This document shows positions 4,770 to 5,771 of a stretch of DNA of 5,771 bases, piece by piece. This stretch comes from Burkholderiales bacterium (lineage in GTDB: Bacteria > Pseudomonadota > Gammaproteobacteria > Burkholderiales > Burkholderiaceae_A), in contig JAURCW010000084.1 in the NCBI GenBank assembly GCA_030828265.1, forward strand, positions 1 through 5,771, in the 5' to 3' direction. Within the stretch, counting starts at the first letter, position 1, and each line of letters starts with the position of its first letter. Below the pieces are notes generated by a model that saw only the letters and a program-made list of their open reading frames with translations, was not told the origin of the DNA and did not search any database. The position numbers and the translations under genes were made by a program.

Positions 4770-5771
4770 ATGGACAATAAATTTGAACTTCCTCGTGAAG
4801 GGGTTCGTATCTACGACCCGAAATCCGGCTGGCAAGCATCAACCAACAAGCCAGGCGCTGCGATAGGCGAAGAAAGTCGGTTTGAGCCTTCGGAACACGA
4901 TACCGGGGAAAGCCCAAATGAGCCAAGCGATCAGGAGGGCCATGACCATCTCGAGGACGAGGCTCACGAGAACGAAGAGGCGCTCGAAGAGCGGGAACTC
5001 GATCAGCAGGAAGCCAACGAACGCATGGAGGAGCAGCATGAGGCCGATCTGCATGAGGCTCATGCGTACGACGCCTCTCATACCTCCGATCACGATGAAG
5101 TGCTCGACCCTCGCGACGATGATCATCCAAAGAGTTACTCAGAGGCGCACTTTCAGTCCCAGTCGCAGTCTCAAACCCATTCGCCAGAGGCCTTCGCTGC
5201 CGAAGCCTTGCGCTCCCTTTCTGACAATCTCTCTTCAGCGGGTGCGTTAGCTGGCTACTCCGGTCCTTCGCGAGGCAAGTCCGCCACAGGTCTTGTACCT
5301 CAGGGTCAGGCGGCAGCCCTTGCCAAGGTTGGCGATTCGCTTGATGGTCTGTTTACGGTTATTCAGCGCTCGACCCTTGCCAACAGCGTTGACGGATCCG
5401 CTCCGAGCTGGCGGGATGTTGCCAACATCAGCCGTCATCTCGAAGGACGGCTTAATACCCGACAGGAGCTACTCAAAGAGCTTACGAAGGTTGATCGCGA
5501 AATTCGTGATACGCGAGACGATCTGCTGATTACGCTTAAGGCCTTAAGCGAGTTTGAGCAGCAAAACCTTCAAGCCGCGTCAATGCGGGCAAGCATTAGT
5601 TCGGTGGCGGCCCGAGTGATTGCCAAGCGTTTTGAGGAGTCTGGGGGCGACGAAGACCTACGAGGGCTGCCTTACTTCAGGCCTCGTAGGCCTGGTTTTG
5701 GTCCCCTGCTTTATAGCCTGACGGGTCTTGTTGCGAAGAACTTCTGGGTGATGACGATGGCTGCTCGGCCT
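4770..5771 (+). CDS. Uncharacterised acidic, His-rich protein with coiled-coil-like region, cut by right edge
   Basis: I do not recognise this protein; 334 codons are open to the window end, so the C-terminus is unseen. Residues 1-33 form a short ordered-looking start. Residues 34-125 carry 36 Asp/Glu against 5 Lys/Arg, and twelve His lie between 43 and 137; the low-complexity composition suggests a disordered, possibly cation-binding tract. A QSQSQSQ run (129-135) and a Ser/Gly/Ala linker (about 138-180) follow. Residues about 180-290 look helical, with a charged coiled-coil-like stretch at 222-270 (RHLEGRLNTRQELLKELTKV region). Basic RPRRPGFG (304-311) precedes a more hydrophobic stretch (313-332) that may lead into a membrane or globular part beyond the edge. 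No signal peptide or enzymatic motif is seen. The ATG at 4770 is the first start after an in-frame stop (4761-4763) but has no Shine-Dalgarno. The long open frame and biased composition make it real; the antisense hydrophobic ORF is its shadow. Confidence 0.7.
   Translation, partial: MDNKFELPREGVRIYDPKSGWQASTNKPGAAIGEESRFEPSEHDTGESPNEPSDQEGHDHLEDEAHENEEALEERELDQQEANERMEEQHEADLHEAHAYDASHTSDHDEVLDPRDDDHPKSYSEAHFQSQSQSQTHSPEAFAAEALRSLSDNLSSAGALAGYSGPSRGKSATGLVPQGQAAALAKVGDSLDGLFTVIQRSTLANSVDGSAPSWRDVANISRHLEGRLNTRQELLKELTKVDREIRDTRDDLLITLKALSEFEQQNLQAASMRASISSVAARVIAKRFEESGGDEDLRGLPYFRPRRPGFGPLLYSLTGLVAKNFWVMTMAARP
5657..5690 (+). repeat. 9-bp perfect inverted repeat inside the acidic-protein gene
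   Basis: CCTACGAGG (5657-5665) and CCTCGTAGG (5682-5690) are exact inverted copies around a 16-nt loop that can pair a little further inside (CCT 5670-5672 with AGG 5679-5681). TTTT follows 5 nt after the 3' arm, too far and too short for a normal terminator. It encodes residues 296-307. A rough estimate gives a few tenths of such a repeat by chance in this window, so it is suggestive only. Confidence 0.3.

Noticed and set aside
4839..5126. Minus-strand 95-residue ORF that looks like a multi-pass membrane protein, and an overlapping minus ORF at 4756-5130
   Set aside because: It lies exactly opposite the acidic tract of the plus-strand gene. Codons GAN (Asp/Glu) and CAT (His) read in reverse complement become NTC (Leu/Ile/Val/Phe) and ATG (Met), so the hydrophobicity is a mirror artefact. 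The plus frame stays open far beyond it.
1..5771. CRISPR arrays, IS ends, tRNA or rRNA genes, toxin-antitoxin or defence genes
   Set aside because: No regularly spaced repeats, terminal inverted repeats with a transposase, cloverleaf sequences or defence-family motifs were found on either strand.

Overview
The window looks like a housekeeping chromosomal segment from a ubiquinone-using proteobacterium, most likely a betaproteobacterium of Burkholderiales type. The evidence is a yebC-purD pair and a YebC protein with the FKHCGQ..FAPG stretch and a YTNVVIL tail close to what I remember from Burkholderiales. A UbiH-type hydroxylase and a TcdA tRNA-modifying enzyme agree with this. G+C is moderately high by eye. 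There is no rRNA, tRNA, CRISPR array, insertion sequence or phage hallmark.

Left part (1-3142, minus strand): a tightly packed operon reads right to left. It runs yebC (translation factor family), purD (purine synthesis, overlapping yebC by 4 nt as ATGA) and a UbiH/UbiF-family FAD monooxygenase. The monooxygenase starts at TTG directly after the purD stop, in the same frame, and runs off the left edge lacking only its C-terminus. PurD carries an Ala where the family signature GDPE has Asp, and the hydroxylase has GYG where its family usually has GQG.

Middle (3143-4154): about 200 bp separate yebC from the divergent tcdA. This spacer holds a heptamer direct repeat near yebC and three potential hairpins plus a 22-codon candidate leader ORF ahead of tcdA. 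TcdA makes cyclic t6A in tRNAs and is intact at 269 residues.

Right part (4151-5771): two genes I do not recognise, transcribed divergently from a 55-bp gap in which neither has a visible Shine-Dalgarno. One is a 187-residue protein with two membrane segments whose stop codon overlaps that of tcdA. The other, open at the right edge (at least 334 residues), begins with a strongly acidic, histidine-dotted, probably disordered region followed by a coiled-coil-like stretch. This pair is the only part that could belong to an undescribed system, but the sequence alone gives no function. The yebC, purD, hydroxylase and tcdA genes are ordinary core genes with no evident joint role beyond co-transcription of the first three.
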